Positions 15,101-25,638 of a DNA stretch of 64,000 bases are shown in pieces. Both the position numbers and the translations under genes were made by a program. Every line of letters starts with the position of its first letter. Within the stretch, counting starts at the first letter, position 1. The notes beneath the pieces were generated by a model. It was not told the DNA's origin. It searched no databases and was given only the letters and a program-made list of their open reading frames with translations. Source of the stretch: Patagioenas fasciata (Eukaryota > Chordata > Aves > Columbiformes > Columbidae); NCBI RefSeq assembly GCF_037038585.1, contig NC_092521.1, positions 69,492,898-69,556,897 of the forward strand, read 5' to 3'.

Positions 15101-17880
15101 ACAAACAAATGTGTACACCATAATCTTTTGAGAAAATGAAACCAGGAATGAACCAAAAGAGATTATTGGTTTTTGCATTACTTTGTATGTTTAGTGCAAC
15201 CTTAAGCAGTTAATACTACAAGACTCCTCCTGAATTTTAATGATATGTTTGCATCTGTGTTACACTGTTTTTAAAATTGATTTGGTCAGTTGCAAAAGCA
15301 GTCAAGACATGGATTAGCAAAATAAATATTCAGGGATTTGTTCCATAGTTTGTTTGGTGGTTGTTCTTGGTTATTGTGTGTTTGCGTTTTGTGATGTGTG
15401 TGTTTTGTTTTGTTTTTTTCTTTATTTCCCCCTGAAGTAAGTTCATTGAAAACAATATATAGGTATTGACTAGGACATCTAGCCACTGTATGTTTTAACA
15501 GAACCCATAGAACCAATAATGATTATGTTTAATAGATAGATAGGAAATGTACTAAAACTCTGTTAAACTTTAAGCAGTTAAAATCAATACTTTACCTACT
15601 GCAAACAGATATGGAGAAGCCCTATTGATTCCCAGCAGAGTTAAATACCTCCTTTTGAAGAAGCGGCGGGTAGAAAGCTCTTGTATGTCAGCATACTTGT
15701 CAGTATCATGCTGTTTCTCGAGATCTTATTAAGAAGAAATGCATTTGAGAACTAGTATGCTAACTTGATTTTACAAAAAGCTATGGGCACCACCAGCATT
15801 TTCAGGTTCAGGTGCCAGCATTTTACCTTGCCTGCTGCTTGGCATTAAAAGGAGCCATATGCCCAGTAAATTGTGACTGTAGTTCTCTAGTCAGCTCCAC
15901 ACACTGGCACTTCTAGATATTTAAGCTGAACCCAAATCCCACACCTTATCTTTTAGTAAAGAAATTTCCAGGCAACCATTTCTTTAATGCTAAAAAAGTA
16001 GGCTTGGCCTAAAGCAATGAATAATGTTGGAGTCCCTAGTCCTAGAATCTACTCACTGTTGGTGTACCTTGAAATCTTTATGGGGACCTGTATATTTCCC
16101 TACAATTACAGATCTGGATGCAGGATAAGGAGATTAATTTAATAGTGAGGCTCGAGCTGGATCCATAAAAGACTGAAGAAGAATGGGGACTGAAGAGATG
16201 CAATGCCTGAAATAGGTATGATGAGGATACTATTCTTAACCAAGTCCAACTAGATGAAGTAACTCATTCAGAGAACTGGCAGCTTAAGGTCAGAAGGGCA
16301 ACTTGAATCAACACAGCCAGACCGAGAGTCTCCAGTGCTCCTGGTTGGTATAATCTACCTTCTGCCATGCTGAAGAGCTTCATAATTCATAGAAATACTG
16401 AGCTGAAGGAAGAAGGGGCATTTATTATAGGGACTTCACCTGAGGACAGCAATGTTGGGTATGGCTCTCTTTTTTTTTTTTTTTTTTTTGAGGTTAGATG
16501 AGTGAAGCTAAGGATACATGTTGTCTTATGTCCTGCTGGAAAAGATGGCTTTGCCATCCAGTTCGTCATCTTTCTAGGGCTTCAGTCCCAATATGTCCCT
16601 GGAAATGTACACTTCAGTAACACAAATGCTGTTCTATCACTGAAAGACAGAATAAACTTACCAATGATGAAGAGAGGGCGGGTTGTAACAAAGTGACAGG
16701 ACTCTTCTTTCTCCCTTGGTATTGAGTGTCTTACAGTAACTGGAAGAGAAATTCATATTCCCAGGTGCATTTAAATTTTATAATAAAACTTTTTTTTTTT
16801 TTTCTGGTTAGTTACAATTTAAAACAAAGCCCTGACACTAATCACTTTTACAAATCCTTTTTCTAGGGCTTGAATCTACTCCCTTTGAAGTCAGTGGAAG
16901 TCTTTGGATTTACTGAGAGTTACTTGAGGCCCCTACATTATAAGCAGGACGTGGTTGATTGGATTTTAAAAAAAAATTACACACACACAAAAAACTGCCA
17001 CTTATATTAACTGCACTTAGACACAGCACTAAAACTTTTCAATAACAGCCTTCTAATAAAAATCTTAATTTCTAAAACATGTGAGCCTAATTATTATTCA
17101 TCTGCACTTGCATGCTGTGCTACCTCTTGCAAGGCTTTCTGCCTCATATATCATGTTGTAATTAGTAAAGTGGGAAAACACATTCATCTCTTCTTCAAAG
17201 AAAAAAAAAACCACACTTTAATCTTAAGTACATAAGAATTGGCAAGAGGAAAAAAGAGTGGGGGAGGTATCTGAAGAGTACCTGAAGAATTTTGCATGGG
17301 CAACCTTTTTGGTTGGAAATCACTGCTGTGTAGCTTGTTGCTGTAATATTTGTTGAAAAAAAGAAGGGACAGGGACAAGGAGAGGAGCACAAGGACCAGT
17401 ATGAAAATGGAACATAAAAACATGGATGTTTTGCATGAGGCAAAAACTACTCTTTCTCTCTTTCAGGAACAAAATCCTGAAGGGTGTTAAAATTGCTAAT
17501 GCTATTGATCTTACTTATATCACTGTTGCTCTAATAGAGCCAGCAGTATTTTTAAATTCAAACTTGGATGATGAGGCTGCATTGTGGCCCATGGGACATT
17601 CTGAGGGTAAGCAGAAGCCTATTGGTCAAAAGTCTGGGAATCCCTGGTTCAAGAGTTGCCTCTTGATGAAAACTTCCAGTAAGACAAAAATGAAACAGGA
17701 GGATGATCAAATTTGTCCCTGTAATGGGTTTGAATATGGCCAGGAATTCACATGTATCAATCGTTTTGGACTGCGATATGGTGTTGATAATTTGTCTGAT
17801 CTAAACACTACTGTGAAATGATCAATTATCTGGCTTAAGAACATTTGATCAGGCTGAATATTTAACAATATGAGCATCAG
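3179..17880. other. Long gene-poor stretch, no supported gene
   Basis: There is no recognisable exon or well-preserved transposable element in this 14.7-kb block. Minor items are a 19-bp tandem repeat (two copies at about 5771-5808), homopolymer runs (A17 at 12670-12686, T20 at 16470-16489, T14 at 16790-16803) and a GT-rich low-complexity stretch (about 15350-15425). A GC-richer patch at about 11500-11880 has overlapping open frames on both strands (66 codons plus, 112 codons minus). Neither resembles a known family, so no gene is called. Confidence 0.5.
16470..16489. repeat. Poly-T run (T20)
   Basis: A pure 20-base T homopolymer. No retroposed body with a matching sequence or target duplication is evident beside it, so it is recorded as a simple repeat and not as the tail of a processed copy. 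Confidence 0.9.
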
Positions 17881-17940
17881 GGGATATATCTATATGTATA
17901 TAGATATAGATATATCTATAGATATAGATATAGATATATC
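17881..17940. repeat. ATATAG/ATATCT microsatellite, self-complementary
   Basis: A 60-base run made of alternating GATATA and TATATC hexamers. Because both a motif and its reverse complement occur, the run contains several nested palindromes and could fold into hairpins. No gene lies beside it. Confidence 0.85.
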
Positions 17941-19329
17941 ACTTAAACGCAAGTTTAAGTATTACCAAGATGGGAGTAAAGAGTGATATGGTACACTTCC
18001 CTGGTATCAATATACTGAGGAACCCAGAATACTTTAAGCAAACACCATCTGAGGCTCTAATGCACAAAGATGTTAAGCTTTATAATGTGTTACTTGGAAA
18101 AACTGACAGTATCAGTTTGGATTTAGGTCTAACCTTAAATACACAGGCAACTGGCCAGGAGCCTACCTTAGCTACCAAGGGCCAACATTTGTGTTTCAAG
18201 TGTCTTGCCCAAACTTAAACACAAACTGGAGCTGGAAACAAGATCTAAGTTTTGTTAGTCTTCACTTCCCTCATGTCAGACCCTGGAACCCAAATGTTGT
18301 GCAACAATGTAAAGTTTACACCTGGCTGTGGTTAGTGAGGGTTTATTCTGGGCTTTTATAAGGAAGTAAACTGCCCCAAAGTGGAATGTCTTCTTAGCAC
18401 AGAAGATGAACTGCCTTTTTCACATTGTAGTGAACTGAAAAACCTCCCACTTTAGACTTTAATTTGTCAATGTTTTACCTCTCCAAGTCAGCAATTATAG
18501 CAAACTTCCATCCCTTATGGATCTGGCCCTAGTGTTCTCAAGCTCTTAATTTTCTACCATCTTTTAAGGAAAATAAAATCTACATCTGCAGTCAGGTTCT
18601 CCCTGGAAATATATCAGCTTCCACTTAACTAGTCTATGGAGCAGAAAGAATTGGGCAGAAATTCACTCAGAGGGAAAGCCTCAGCAATTAAGTCTCTCAT
18701 CCCCTCTGCCTGTTTAGCTTTTCTATATTATAATCAGGACATTGCAGTTTTAGGGTTGACTTTTCCACATTGGAATTAGGATGCTTTCTTGTAAATTCTT
18801 TGTTTAGACATGACTTTGGGCAAGCTACTTAACTGTTTTGCAGCGTGTGAAATCTGTATAACCCTATATACAGTTTATGAAGTGTCAGAAACACTTGGAC
18901 TCTAATCCAGTATGGAAGTGGTGGGATGACATTAGTATTTTGCTGTACCAAAGGGTACTCTTCTGTGAAGGAGCCAGTATATGGTAGGTATTAGCTGTGC
19001 AGTGGGGCTAACGGGAAGCCTTGCTGCCTGACCTCTGAATATCCGAGTATTGTATTTTGACTAGTTTCCTTTTGCTGTACTGAGCTGAATAACTTGTGTT
19101 TGATGAAAGATATGTTGCTTGGTTGAGCAGCAGGCTGGAGTTTGCCATAGCTGTGCTTTGAAACTGTTGCAGGTGAGTCTGCCCTGCAGCAGCAGGATGC
19201 TGAGTTGTGCTTCCAGGGCAGTAGCATGTAGTGTGGAGGTGGCCTGCTTGCTCTCAGAAGGGTGGCTGGCACTATAGGGTGCCTTCAGACACCCCTATGA
19301 GCAACGATGTTCTGCTTGACAGTGACAAC
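17941..19329. other. Non-coding stretch with a weak MIR-like trace
   Basis: No exon is recognised. The segment at about 18800-18870 resembles the central part of an MIR-type SINE in plus orientation: a 'gactttgggcaagctactta' stretch equivalent to the conserved 'gacctTGGGCAAGtcActTAA' core. Divergence is high and the ends cannot be placed. This rests on recalled consensus similarity only. Confidence 0.35.
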
Positions 19330-19664
19330 AGGTGAGGGTGAAGTTACCTCTCCTGGAAATTTGTTCCAGTATTTGATCAATTTTCAAGGAACATCTTAGT
19401 CCAAATTTGTTGAGCATCAGCTTCCAGGTATTGGCCCTTATCTGACTAAGAGCCATCACCTTAACTCTTTACTTTCCCTGCAAAGGAGAGAAGGTTGTGT
19501 TGTGAATCCATGTGTTGTATTTCTTTCAAGTGGTATAAACTGATGTAGCTCTTTCACTGAAGGAAATTTTATCTGGACCTTCAGTATGTTTTTATACTTC
19601 TCTGTCCTTCTCGAATTTTAATTATGTTTTTTAGCAAGTGGACACCAGAATTAGAGAGAGAATT
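19330..19664 (-). mobile_element. Ancient CR1/L3-like LINE 3' relic
   Basis: Read on the minus strand, this segment follows the layout of the 3' coding end of old L3-type CR1 elements. On the plus strand this appears as 'tggaaatttgttccagtat', then 'cttccaggtattggccctta', then 'gtggacaccagaatt', in the order expected of that family. It is heavily mutated and has no open frame. It is much older than the CR1 copies near 61 and 63 kb. The assignment rests on remembered family similarity. The run of A bases that follows (19665-19681) may be unrelated. Confidence 0.6.
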
Positions 19665-19681
19665 AAAAAAAAAAAAAAAAA
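19665..19681. repeat. Poly-A run (A17)
   Basis: A simple homopolymer directly after the L3-like relic. On the relic's strand it lies upstream of the element, so it is not that element's tail. Confidence 0.85.
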
Positions 19682-21544
19682 GCTTTCTGGTTATAATTCA
19701 ATATACTCTGTGTACTACACTCAGGAATGTAGGTGCTAGAAAACAAACATAAGAAGGTGTAAGTGAAAATATGCAGCACTCTGTTTCTTCTTTTCCTACC
19801 TCACCACTGTTTCCATTGTCTGCGATAGGTAGCTTGCTTTGATCACATATCCTCTGACCAAATGCTAAATTACACTGCTATGCACATAGCAGTTCTTGGC
19901 TCGGTTAATCTTAGTTTCCAGGCTCACCCTTCTAACAAGATAACTCTTGTTGCATGTGAGTATCTTCATTCAGTAAAATAAAATGACTCAGTAAGTTTTA
20001 GTTCATTAGGCAAAATGTTGCCTAAATGAAGATAAAAAAACCCATTTACTGCTCTAAATATGTTTCAGAGAGTAAATGTTAAATTGGATCTAACATTTAA
20101 TACCAGTAACATCAAGATTTTTTTTTAGGCTGTACTGTATGTATATATTGAGAGACGAAATGGGGAACTTCGATTTCAGCCCATTGCGGGGTGTAGAACT
20201 GTGAAGCAATGTCAGCAATGTACAAAGGGTAAACATGAATACCATACACCTGTGCTTCAAAAAAATGCAACGTACTTTCCAGCAATTTAGGAGAAATAAC
20301 TTTTTGTGGATAATTAAAAACATTGAAACAATTTGCAGGGAATAATATGCTAAATGAACCCCAAGCTCAATTCTTCACTCAACTGGCTTGAGTTTGTCTT
20401 TTCAGAACGTTTCATGGGTTTACAACCACTCTATAAATCTACCAACACTGTGTGGGCTAAAATAGTGATATTTGCAGCTTTGTCAGTCTTAGGGCTTCTA
20501 TGTGTCTTGACTTGCAAACCTGGAAACCCTCGCAAATGGCATTTGAGATCAGATGAGGTGTGGATGGCTTTGACCTGACTGTGATTGTAGGAAAGATTCT
20601 CAGACAATGCTCTAATATAGATCTAAATCTTTGATAACTTTTACTTGAGTAGTGGCTCACTGAATGGCATCTCTTCCTAGAAATGAATATGAGTGTTGCT
20701 TTTCTATGAGGGAAACATTCAAATTCTATTAGACATCAACTCCCTGCACAACGCTGTGAGCTAAAGGAATGTGGAACCTGGGACCATTAGGAGTGTAGCC
20801 CTTCAGTTTCACAACTTTAGAATAGGTATTTCAGATACAGGATTTCTAGATTATAAAAGTTATTAAGGAAGTTACCTGAAAGCAACAAAACAATTCAACA
20901 CCCATACAATTTATATGATTCAATTTATCCCACATGTTCAAAAAGAAAACAGCAAATGTTTGACAGGGAAATAAACCAAATGTTAACACAAATTATAATG
21001 GCATGCTAATTTGCCTCAGAGGACTTAGATACTATAGATTTGTCATCATGCAAATCTTTTTCTAGAGTTGATAAGAAATGACAAAAGTGCTATTGTGAGG
21101 GAAAGCATCACAATATATTGCTTACTGACTATTTTTTTAGGAAGGGAGAAGGTTTTTGGAAGATGGTACCATAGAAATGTAACTGAACACTTCTTAACAT
21201 AGCTCAGTGATTATCACCTAAATCTTAACTGAGCTGTGCCATCCTCTATTCTATAAATGGAGTATTTACCTTGCCCTTGCACCTCTAGTGATTAGTTTAC
21301 TTTCTAAAACATATCTATTTTTTTAATTTTTTTTTTTTTTTTCGAAATCCTTCTGATGCACTAACAAGGCTTTAGATTCAGATGGGCTTGTAGCTACCAG
21401 CAGTTCCAGCTCCAAAGCCTGGAGTCAACCTTGAAGCACCTACATTTCCACATTTGCTGCTGGACATAATCAGTTCAGCTGGGACCAAACAGCTCAGCAG
21501 TTAAATTCATATTGAGAGCCCCAAACCAGTCAATACTATGCTGA
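19682..21544. other. Gene-poor stretch, nothing recognised
   Basis: No exon or clear transposable element is seen. A T-rich run lies at about 21318-21342. Small open frames (67-77 codons) are present on both strands without recognisable content. Confidence 0.5.
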
Positions 21545-22469
21545 TGTCATCTGTGAGGGCTGTGCAGGAGCACAGCTGCTGGCATGAGCCTTGCACAAAG
21601 TCCAGCAAGGAGGAAAAGGGTGTCCTGGGAGGAGTGTTGATTCACAAGACAGGAGAACAAGTTCCTGTGCTGCCCTTATCTTTAATCTTTATGGCAGCTA
21701 CACATCCCCCTGAGATTCAGAGCCTTCGATAGGGCAGTTGATGGCTCCTGAGCGCATTCTGTGCCCCATTGTGACTGTCCCAAGGTACACATTGAGGGTG
21801 GTGCCAAGGTGCTGACAGTCACATCCTCCCCCACCCCAGGGCAAGGTGACTTCAGCTCCACCCAGATGGGGGGGGCAAGAGGGGTGGGACCCTCAGTCAA
21901 TTGACAGGGTCCTCAACAAAGGAGGGGCTCAGAGAAGCTGAGAAGCTTTTGGACCATGTTGTAATGCCCCCAGCCAGATCTGACCAGGCTATAAAATGGG
22001 GTGCCCACCGAAAACCCCCTTGGAGTGGTCTTCTTGGAGTAGTGGGGCTGTGAACTGGAGCCCTTCCCTTTGACTGGGATGCTGTCTCAGGAGACTTCCG
22101 AGGATTGAGAGCAGCTCACCTCTTCATTTGGATGAGTGGTTATTTACTGGATGTATTTACTGGATAGGCATCCTCACCTAACCCAGGTGAGTAATTATTC
22201 CTTGTGGGAACCCTGGAGTGAGAGGCCTCTGGTTTTGTTTCTTGTGAGTGTAAGTGTGCACTTTGTGTATCCTCATTACTTTTATGTTGTCGTACCCCAA
22301 TAATTTCCTCAACTGATATCCAAACCTGTATTTTATGTTGTCGGAGTGCTAAATAATTGTATAAACCTGTTTCTAGTTGGTTTATTAGCTAAACTTTTCC
22401 AGCTAGAACAAAGTCTGGTTTTGAGCTCATTGTCTGCTTAAAATTGACTTTTGGGGTACCTCCATGACA
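21545..22469 (+). mobile_element. Probable solo LTR of an avian endogenous retrovirus
   Basis: The segment begins TGTCAT and ends ATGACA, a perfect 6-bp terminal inverted repeat of the type that bounds retroviral LTRs. Inside it is a TATA-like box (ctataaaatggg, about 21990), a GC-richer upstream part resembling U3, and an AT-rich downstream part with AATAAT-type motifs. No primer-binding site, gag, pol or env sequence follows, so it would be a solo LTR left after LTR-LTR recombination. The expected short target duplication was not found (flanks gctga and atctc differ), so the 5' boundary is uncertain. The family was not identified. Confidence 0.5.
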
Positions 22470-24276
22470 ATCTCCATTGGGGATCTGTGTCTGAGACAAC
22501 AATCTATTTATACCCCTGTCATCTTGCTAGAGTTCCCAAAAAAGACCAGGGACTGGGTGCCTGCTCTTGAAGCTCTCTCATTTTGAATAATATACTCACT
22601 GGGCTGAATGCTGGGAGCCTGGATCTACCACACTGGCCAAAACAAAATTGCTCATTGATGTGTTATATGAACAGGGAAGTCTTCTACACTGAGGACTGAG
22701 AGTGTAAACTCAGTGCTTTCCTTTTTCCTCACAGTTAAAGCACTCCCCTCTGAATAACAGTGCTATGAGTGAAGACTCTGCTCTGAAATGAAGCCTCCCA
22801 CAGCCCAGCCATATGCTCTCACAGCTGGCTCTTGGTGTGGGTATGTAAGAAAGGGCTGGGGTCAGCTCTGACCCAAAATTGTGCAGAGAAATCCCAGAAA
22901 GTATTATTCAGGGTCACAACCTTATCTCCTAATGTGTAGAAATCCTAAGGATACTTGACTGTATAGCAGGAGCTGTGACTTGGACCAGAAGCACCAAGAT
23001 GCACCTGTAGCTTAAGCTGAAATTCCCACAGGACTGTCCAAGAAAATGGTCCCAAAGTCAGCAGCATCTAGAAAATCTATCCCTTCCAATCTAAATAAGC
23101 CACATTACCCATAGAGGGCCAGGTGAGATGCTGGTGTTTTTAGCTGACAGATCATTACAATTTTTAGAACCTAGAGTTTTAGCAACTTATCCTTTGTTAG
23201 TCAATAACAGTGATGCCTCCCCAGCTGGTTACTGGGGTTTAAATTTATTCTAGTGAGACACATACATCAGTTGTGAGACTCTTTTCTGTGTGTGTGTGTG
23301 TGTCTCAATGAGTTGCTGCTACTGAGCAGGATGATAAATTATTATTTCTGTTGACTTGATTATTTCTGACTACTGATCAGATCCCACATTCTGGGATCAA
23401 TACAGCATTTCTCACTAGTCTATCTCTTACAACTCTGTGCACAGCCATCTTCCTGCTATCCCAGACATCAGCTGAACATAAAATAATCAGTGCCCAGTGA
23501 ATTAGTGAAATGTCTGGCATGTTCCTTCTTTGCTCAGCAAATGCTTCTGACACGAACACCCCTCTCCCTGGTACAAACCTTTATATAATAGGACATTACA
23601 CTTTTGCAGGCTTAATATAGCTAGAGACATATGGTTCCCTTAGTGATGTTGGAATAAACAGAGAAATATTCTTACAGCGGCTAAAGGATTGCCCACAGGT
23701 GTGTTCTTACTCAGGGACCTTGCTAAGATCCTGTTTCTCATCTCTCTGTCTAGTTTGACCAACATTTTTCCTCATCTCTCTTGCTCACTTTTCTCTTAAT
23801 GCATTCCTTGATATTACTAAATCATCAGTTTAAGTCTCCAGATCTCTCTCTGTCATTGAAAGGGTTCTTCCATCCCTCACTCCAAGCATTCTGGGTTGTG
23901 TTTGTCTACACTGACATTGCAGCCCTCAGTCAGCTTTGCTCTCTGCCTCCTCCTTCCCAGCAGCTTCTCTGATGTGAAGCTCATTCTCTTGGTTGTACCA
24001 ATGTAGAAAAACATATCTATGAAGGTCCTTCATAATGTCCATGTTTAGGGAGGTAACATGCAAGTTATCCCATGAATGACTCCATGCCTGTCCATGAATG
24101 CTGGTACTCTCGGGTTGTGGTTCCGGCTCTACTGCAGCTTGTAGTGTTTTCATACTTGCTCATTCATTTCCTCATTGCTTATTAGATTCCCAAGCATACT
24201 GAAAGGATGCTTCATGTTAACCAAAACTAGAAGTTAGAAAACAGTAATAAAAATACTGACCTGAAATCATAACAAG
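22470..24276. other. Gene-poor stretch with a short GT microsatellite
   Basis: No exon or interspersed repeat is recognised. A (GT)9 run lies at about 23288-23305. Short frames at 23377-23559 and 23926-24153 (minus strand) show no family features. Confidence 0.5.
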
Positions 24277-25638
24277 CACACAGAATCACAGAATGTTAGG
24301 GATTGGAAGGGACCTCGAAAGATCATCCAGTCCCCCTGCCGAAGCAGGAACACCTAGATGAGGTTACACAGGAAGGCATCCAGGTGGGTTTTGAATGTCT
24401 CCAGAGAAAGAGAATCCACAACTCCCCTGGGCAGCCTGTTCCAGTGTTCTGTCACCATCACTGTGAAGAAGTTTCCTCTCATATTTAAGTGGAACTGCTT
24501 GTGTTCCAGTTTGCACCCATTGCCCCTTGTCCTATCATTGGTTGTCACCAAGAAGACCCTGGCTCCATCCTCATGACACTCAACCTTTACATATTTATAA
24601 ACATGAATGAGGTTACTCCTCAGTCTCTGCTTCTCCAAGCTAAAGAGACCCAGCTCCCTCAGCCTTTCCTCATAAGTGAGATGTTCCACTCCCTTCATCA
24701 TCTTTGTGGCTCTGCACTGGACTCTCCCCAGCAGTTCCCTGTCCTTCTTGAACTGAGGGGCTCAGAACTGGACACAATATTCCAGGTGTGGTCTCACCAG
24801 GGCAGAGTAGAGGGAAAGAAGAACCTCTCTCGATCTACTAACCACCCCCCTTCTAATACACCCCAGGATGCCATTGGCCTTCCTGGCCACAAGGGCACAG
24901 TGCTGGCTCATGGTCATCCTGCTGTCCACCAGGACCCCCAAGTCCCTTTCGCCTACACTGCTCTCTCAACAGGTCATTCCCCAACTTATACTGGAACCTG
25001 AGGTTGTTCCTGCCCAGATGCAAGACTCTACACTTTCCCTTGTTATGTTTCATTAAATTTTTCCTTGCCCAACTCTCCAACCTGTCCAGGTCACGCTGGA
25101 TGGCAGCACAGCCTTCTGGCGTGTCAGCCATTCCTCCCAACTTGGTGTCATCAGCAGACTTGCTGATAGTACACTCTATTCCCTCATCCAAGTCATTGAT
25201 GAATATTTTGAATAATACTGGTCCCAGTACTGACCCTTGAGGCACTCCACTAGATGCAGGCCTCCAACTGGACTCTGCCCCATTGACCACAACTCTCTGG
25301 CTTCTCTCCTTCAGACAGTTCACAGCCCACCTCACTACCTGATCGTCCAGGCCGCACTTCCCCAGTTTAGCAGCAAGGATGCTGTGGGAGACTGTGTCAA
25401 ATGCTTTACTGAAATCAAGATAAACCACATACACTGCCTTATCATCATCTATCCACCTGGTTATGTCCTCATAACAGACTATGAGGTTGGTTAAGCATGA
25501 CTTCCCCTTGGTGAAGCCATGTTGACTGCCCCTAATGACTCTCTTATCCTTGATATGCCTTGAGATGGCACCAAGGATAAGTTGTTCCATCACCTTTCCA
25601 GGAATAGAGGTGAGGCTGACCGGTCTACAGTCACCCGG
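24277..25638 (-). mobile_element. CR1 LINE, 5'-truncated, reverse transcriptase partly open
   Basis: This is a 1.36-kb CR1 copy whose 3' end (plus-strand coordinate 24277) carries the CACAGAAT octamer typical of CR1 tails. On the minus strand, a 246-codon open frame (25593-24853) covers most of the reverse transcriptase. It has the [11 protein letters not shown] block (motif A), the [10 protein letters not shown] block (motif B) and the ADDTKLG catalytic block (motif C). A frameshift then interrupts the protein, and the C-terminal domain resumes at 24701-24354 (115 codons). The residue before the catalytic ADD is Ser, where CR1 normally has Phe. The frameshift and the missing 5' part make it a dead copy. 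It shares 95 of 115 C-terminal residues with the copy at 63.4 kb. Confidence 0.95.

Noticed and set aside
17426-17821. 131-codon plus-strand frame
   Set aside because: No recognisable family, and the residue pattern is not typical of a conserved exon.
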